The position numbers and the translations under genes are program-made. A stretch of DNA of 64,000 bases from an uncultured Verrucomicrobiales bacterium (GTDB taxonomy: Bacteria; Verrucomicrobiota; Verrucomicrobiia; Verrucomicrobiales; DEV007). Each line of letters opens with the position of its first letter. Within the stretch, counting starts at the first letter, position 1. Location: positions 29,751 to 93,750 of the forward strand of contig CALAIY010000029.1 of assembly GCA_937922595.1 (NCBI GenBank). Reading direction: 5' to 3'. Under the pieces are notes generated by a model. It did not search any database. It was not told the DNA's origin and was given only the letters and a program-made list of their open reading frames with translations. Of the stretch, positions 60,702 to 64,000 are shown piece by piece.

Positions 60702-62024
60702 CTATGCTCGCTTGAGTTTGCCGCTGGCTGTTTTGGGGAGGTTGCAGACGAAGGTGATTTTGGCGGGGATTTTGTAGTTGGAGAGGGTGGCGCGGCAGTG
60801 TTTTAGGAGGGCGGCTTTGGTGGGGCGTTCTTCTTTGGCGATGATTTCGGCGGCGGGGATTTGGCCGGTGATGGGGTGGGGAATTCCGGTGACTCGGGAT
60901 TGGATGATTCCGGGGTGGGCGTTTAATACGGCTTCTATTTCTTCGGCGAAGCATTTCATGCCGCCTACGTTGATGACGGATTTTTTTCTTCCGGAGATGG
61001 TGATGCAGCCGTCGCTATCTTGGGTGGCGAGGTCTCCGGTGGGGAACCATTCGTCAGTGAAGGGGTGCCAGGGGGTGAGGTAGGCGTCGAAGATGCCGGG
61101 GCCTTTGAGGAGGAGTTCGCTATCTTTGGCTAGCTTGATCTGGAAGTTAGATTGGGGCCAACCTACTGCGCCGGGGCGGTTTTCTGGGTCGCGGGTGTTG
61201 AGGAGGGGGAGGCCGCATTCTATGATGCCGAAGCCTTGGGTGAGGGGGAGGTGGAATTGTTTTTTGAAGAGGGTGGCGGTGGTGGCGGGTAAAGGGGCGG
61301 CGGTGGAGACTGCTAGGCGGAGGCTTTGGCAGGGGGCTGCGCTGGGGTGGGCGGCGAGGAGGGCGTAGTGGAAGGGGGAGGCGTAGAGGATGGTGCCGGC
61401 GTTTTTCTGGAGGTCGGTGAGGACGTTTTCGGCGAGGTGGCTTTGGCAGATGATGGTGGTGGCGCCGTGGAGGAGGTAGAGGATGATGGAGACGGCGAAG
61501 TGGTGGGCCATGGGGAGCATCCAGATGATGCGGTCGGTGGGGCCGATTTGGAGGAGGTGATTGCAGGTGGTGACGCGGGCGAGGAGGGTTTCGTGGGAGA
61601 GGATGACGCCTTTGCTGGTGCCGGTGGTGCCGGAGCTGAAGCGGATGAGGGCGGGGTTTAATTGATTGAAGTTATCTTCGGGGAAGGTGGGTTTTGCGGT
61701 GGTGACGTTGGTGGTGAGTCCGTCTGTAGATAGGATGCCGTGGAGGGCTGTGGTGTCGATGAGGGTGCGGCGTTCGCTTGGGGTGAGTTCGCTGGGGAGG
61801 GGGACGAGGCAGCCTTGTTGTTTTAGGATGGCGAGGGAGAGGATGATGTGGTCGATGCCGTTGGGGACGTCGAGGCCGATGCGTTGCCGGGGGGTGCAGG
61901 GGAGTTTTTCGGCGGCAGCGGAGACGGCGGTTTCGAGGTCGCTGAAGGTGAGGGTGGTGTCTCCGGCGATGATGGCGGGGGCTTCGGGATTTTTGGCTGG
62001 GAAGATGTGGTCGAGGATGTTCAT
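60702..62024 (-). CDS. AMP-forming acyl/aryl-CoA or carrier-protein ligase
   Basis: A 440-residue member of the ANL superfamily, shorter than the usual 500-550. The phosphate-binding loop is SSGTTGTSKG (130-139). Further motifs are MLPMAHHFAVSII, FGIIECGLP (A5-like), GDLATQDSDGCITISGRKKS (A7/A8 hinge) and the terminal catalytic Lys K436 in KTASGKLKRA. It activates a carboxylic acid as the adenylate. A carrier protein gene lies two genes upstream, so the acyl group probably goes to that carrier rather than to CoA. The start overlaps the condensation-like gene stop by 4 bp. Confidence 0.9.
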   Translation of the reverse strand: MNILDHIFPAKNPEAPAIIAGDTTLTFSDLETAVSAAAEKLPCTPRQRIGLDVPNGIDHIILSLAILKQQGCLVPLPSELTPSERRTLIDTTALHGILSTDGLTTNVTTAKPTFPEDNFNQLNPALIRFSSGTTGTSKGVILSHETLLARVTTCNHLLQIGPTDRIIWMLPMAHHFAVSIILYLLHGATTIICQSHLAENVLTDLQKNAGTILYASPFHYALLAAHPSAAPCQSLRLAVSTAAPLPATTATLFKKQFHLPLTQGFGIIECGLPLLNTRDPENRPGAVGWPQSNFQIKLAKDSELLLKGPGIFDAYLTPWHPFTDEWFPTGDLATQDSDGCITISGRKKSVINVGGMKCFAEEIEAVLNAHPGIIQSRVTGIPHPITGQIPAAEIIAKEERPTKAALLKHCRATLSNYKIPAKITFVCNLPKTASGKLKRA

Positions 62025-63307
62025 CCGAGGAGGTCGGCGAGGAGGTGTTTTTCCATGAGGTCGATTTCGGCGCGGGTGACGCCGGGTTCGCGCCAGGCGA
62101 AGACGAGGGTGAGGAGGCCGTTTTTTTCGTTGGCGAAGATGCCGCTGCCGGGTGGGGCGTAGAGGGCGGGGAGGTGCCAGGCGTTGGTGATTTCGGTGTG
62201 GTGGAATTGTTTTAGGCGGGGGGCGAGTTCGCCGGTGAGGGAGTGGTAGAAGGTGTTGTATTCGCCGTGCATTTGGGTGCGGATGAAGCGGATGTAGATC
62301 TCGGGGGGGATGCGGTGCATGAGCTGGAGGAGATCGGTGAAGGCAGAGGAGAGGCGGTTTTTCTGTCCTGTGGTTTGGAGGTGCTGGAAGGCGGCGGTGA
62401 GTTTTTGGAGGTCTGTGGTTTCTTCTGGGGTGACGCGGAAGAAGTCCATGGAGAGGTGGTTTTGAAAGATGGGGGTGATGCGGGCGCGGCGTTTGCGGAG
62501 CTGGACGGGGATGTTGGCGACGTAGGATTGCTGTGGTGTGCCGCGGGATTCGAAGAGGGCTTTGTGGGCGCGGGTGGTGGCGGCGAGGAAGTAGGGGGTG
62601 TGGATGAGACCGCAGGCGTCGGTGGCGCGTTGCTTTACGGTGCGGGATTGCTCGGGGGTGAGGGTGATGCGGTGATTGCGGGGCTGGGCGGGGCGGATTT
62701 TGGGGCCGGCGGGGGAGGCGAAGCGGGGAACGCGGATGTCCCAGAAGTGGTTTACGATGGGGCTTGTGCGTGTCCAGAGCTCGGAGAAGGCGAGCTTTTT
62801 GTGGGTGTGTGGGGTGGATGTGCCGGGGGTGGTGCCGGGGGTGGCTATTTCTTGGAGGAGTAATTCTGCTCCGATGGCGTCGAGGATTTGGTGGCGCCAG
62901 GTGAGGACGAACCAGGCGGTGCCTCCGGGGAGGGGGAAGAGGTCGCAGCGGATATTGCAGTAGCCGGGGGCTGCGGGGTAGGGGGGGAGGAGGTCGCAGA
63001 GGGGGGCGAGGTGGGGCTCACCTTGGGTGGTGGGGTGGATGGTGAGGGGGATTTCGGATGCGGGGGCGGGGGCGATCTCGAAGTGGGGGATGGCGAGGGG
63101 GTGGCTTTTCCTGGTCCAGGCGGTGAGGATGGGGTGGAGGGCGAGGACTTGGGCGAGGGCGGCGCGGAGGCTGGCGGCTTCGGGCACTTTGGAGAGCACG
63201 AGGATGCTTTGGCTTCGGTGCACGCCTTGGCTCCGGCGGTGCATGAAGCCATCGAAGGCGTGGATGAAGGCGTCGGTGCCGGTGGGGTCTAGGGGGAGGC
63301 GGCTCAC
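62021..63307 (-). CDS. Condensation-domain-like acyltransferase
   Basis: A 428-residue protein with the layout of stand-alone condensation or chloramphenicol-acetyltransferase-like domains (also WS/DGAT, PapA). The active-site HHxxxDG motif reads RHQILDA (138-144): the second, catalytic His (H139) and the Asp (D143) are kept, while the first His is Arg and the Gly is Ala. A DFFR-like motif appears as MDFFRVTPEE near residue 280. It starts 4 bp inside the carrier protein gene end and is coupled to the ligase gene. It probably joins an acyl group from the carrier to an amine or alcohol. Family confident, product unknown. Confidence 0.75.
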   Translation of the reverse strand: MSRLPLDPTGTDAFIHAFDGFMHRRSQGVHRSQSILVLSKVPEAASLRAALAQVLALHPILTAWTRKSHPLAIPHFEIAPAPASEIPLTIHPTTQGEPHLAPLCDLLPPYPAAPGYCNIRCDLFPLPGGTAWFVLTWRHQILDAIGAELLLQEIATPGTTPGTSTPHTHKKLAFSELWTRTSPIVNHFWDIRVPRFASPAGPKIRPAQPRNHRITLTPEQSRTVKQRATDACGLIHTPYFLAATTRAHKALFESRGTPQQSYVANIPVQLRKRRARITPIFQNHLSMDFFRVTPEETTDLQKLTAAFQHLQTTGQKNRLSSAFTDLLQLMHRIPPEIYIRFIRTQMHGEYNTFYHSLTGELAPRLKQFHHTEITNAWHLPALYAPPGSGIFANEKNGLLTLVFAWREPGVTRAEIDLMEKHLLADLLG

Positions 63308-63564
63308 CTCTTGCTGTGGACGAGTGCGGCGATGGCGCGGGCGTTTACGAAGTGCTCGTGGATGACTTCCGCCATGGGGATGGCGGTGGAGAATTCTTCT
63401 TCGATGAGGACGAGGAGCTGCATGATGGCCATGGAGTCGAGGCCTTCTTCGAAGAGATTGGTGTCGGGGGTGAGGGGGGATTCAGGCTCGATGATTTCGG
63501 TGCCGATTATCTCGACGAGGCGGCTTTGGAGCGCTTCGTGGGGGGCTTGTGCGGGTGTGTCCAT
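63304..63564 (-). CDS. Acyl/peptidyl carrier protein
   Basis: An 86-residue carrier protein. The phosphopantetheine Ser is S44 in EEGLDSMAIMQLL. The flanking helices (LVEIIGTEI, VLIEEEFSTAIPMAEVIHEH) are typical. It is the first gene of a coupled trio with the condensation-like and ligase genes (4-bp overlaps on both sides). It is divergent from the patatin-like gene, with a gap of about 100 bp that should hold the promoters. Confidence 0.93.
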   Translation of the reverse strand: MDTPAQAPHEALQSRLVEIIGTEIIEPESPLTPDTNLFEEGLDSMAIMQLLVLIEEEFSTAIPMAEVIHEHFVNARAIAALVHSKR

Positions 63565-63665
63565 CGGGCGTTGAGGGTGCTTGAGGCTGTGGCGGGTTCA
63601 AGTTTTTTTAAGGGTGGGTTGAGGAAGCTTTGGGGGGGCTGTAGTGATTCTATCTAACTGCTGTG

Positions 63666-64000
63666 ATGGAAGTGTCTGATCCTAAAATTGCCCTTGCGAT
63701 GGGTTCGTCATTTATGGGTTTTTATGCTCATGCGGGCTTTTTGGCGGGGCTGGAGAAGGGTGGTGTGGTGCCGGGGCATTTGGCGGGGGCGTCTTCGGGA
63801 GGGGTGATTGCGGGGCTGGCGGCTTCGGGGATGAGTGCGGATGAGATTGAAGCGTTTTTAATGGATCGGTGGTTTCCGAAGTATTTTTATGAGTGGTCGA
63901 TTTTGGCACGGGGGTGGGGAGTGCTTTTTAATTTGCGGGGGTTTGGGGGGCCGGTGTCGGGGGCGAAGCTTCGGCGGAGGCTTGCTGAGGTGGTGGGGGT
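63666..64000 (+). CDS. Patatin-like phospholipase (5' part, runs off the window)
   Basis: An ATG at 63666 opens a frame that continues past base 64000; 111 codons are visible. The N-terminal patatin segment IALAMGSSFMGFYAHAGFLA is followed by the nucleophile elbow HLAGASSGGVIAG (GxSxG, S43). The oxyanion loop reads MGSSFMG instead of the common GGGxxGxxH pattern, which is a deviation. It should be a lipid acyl hydrolase or an acyltransferase. Divergent placement beside the carrier/condensation/ligase trio suggests, but does not show, a linked lipid pathway. The catalytic Asp is beyond the window. Confidence 0.82.
   Translation, partial: MEVSDPKIALAMGSSFMGFYAHAGFLAGLEKGGVVPGHLAGASSGGVIAGLAASGMSADEIEAFLMDRWFPKYFYEWSILARGWGVLFNLRGFGGPVSGAKLRRRLAEVVG

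Noticed and set aside
1..64000. CRISPR arrays, rRNA genes, prophage, or an active insertion sequence
   Set aside because: No regularly spaced repeat series, rRNA-like sequence, phage structural genes or intact transposase was seen. The only regular repeats are the two palindromes near 6.8 kb.

Overview
The window reads as chromosome of a Verrucomicrobiota bacterium, most likely order Verrucomicrobiales. The best markers are a five-gene locus matching the Akkermansia Amuc_1102-1101-1100-1099-1098 pilus/secretin set in order and gene type (37.6-45.0 kb) and a Minf_1886-family protein (1.9 kb). Lpt genes and TonB/ExbB/ExbD show a Gram-negative envelope. All assignments come from reading translations, motifs and gene order; no database search was run. 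The replicon is dense and high in GC, with many ATGA-type overlaps, apart from lower-GC, gene-poor patches at about 22.0-28.6 kb and 60.3-60.7 kb.

Layout. 0-5 kb: the 3' end of an ebo-type cluster (eboD-like, eboF-like), a Minf_1886 protein, a double M16 peptidase and tRNA-Leu(CAA). 5.2-6.9 kb: an AAA ATPase with a nuclease-like tail, preceded by two 50-nt palindromic elements. 6.9-14.3 kb (minus strand): lptC-like, lptA-like, lptB, hpf, hprK, ptsH, ptsI and a yellow/MRJP-like protein. This resembles the proteobacterial rpoN locus with rpoN missing. 14.4-22.0 kb: a response regulator, a HATPase-GAF-SpoIIE phosphatase, a degenerate nucleotidyltransferase, an undecaprenyl-P sugar transferase, a STAS protein and an AlgI/AlgJ-like acetylation pair. 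Together these suggest a regulated exopolysaccharide module. 22.0-28.6 kb: a decayed gene, a 1651-residue LTD/F5-8C/CotH protein and relics of two transposase families.

28.6-37.5 kb: ThuA-like protein, unknown acidic protein, LptF/LptG-type permease with an enlarged N-terminus, DinG-like Fe-S helicase, type I dehydroquinate dehydratase, a second polyprenyl-P sugar transferase and a UDP-glucuronate decarboxylase-like enzyme. 37.6-45.1 kb: the Amuc_1098-1102-like locus, closed by a strong intrinsic terminator. 45.1-50.1 kb: coaE, rho, ribonuclease D, sugar-phosphate mutarotase, rluD-type synthase. 50.1-55.4 kb: zinc-ribbon Ser/Thr kinase, ClpX-like unfoldase without zinc finger, and a membrane cyclase-homology protein lacking a metal-binding Asp. 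55.4-60.3 kb: recR, lipA, exbB-exbD-tonB, ogt and an Xre/RES toxin-antitoxin pair. 60.7-64.0 kb: a translationally coupled carrier protein, condensation-like protein and AMP-forming ligase, divergent from a patatin-like gene that runs off the window.

The best candidates for little-described biology are the kinase/ClpX-like/pseudo-cyclase string, the carrier-condensation-ligase cassette, the palindrome-associated ATPase, and the STAS/SpoIIE control of polysaccharide genes. The pilus-type locus is the clearest conserved lineage system.
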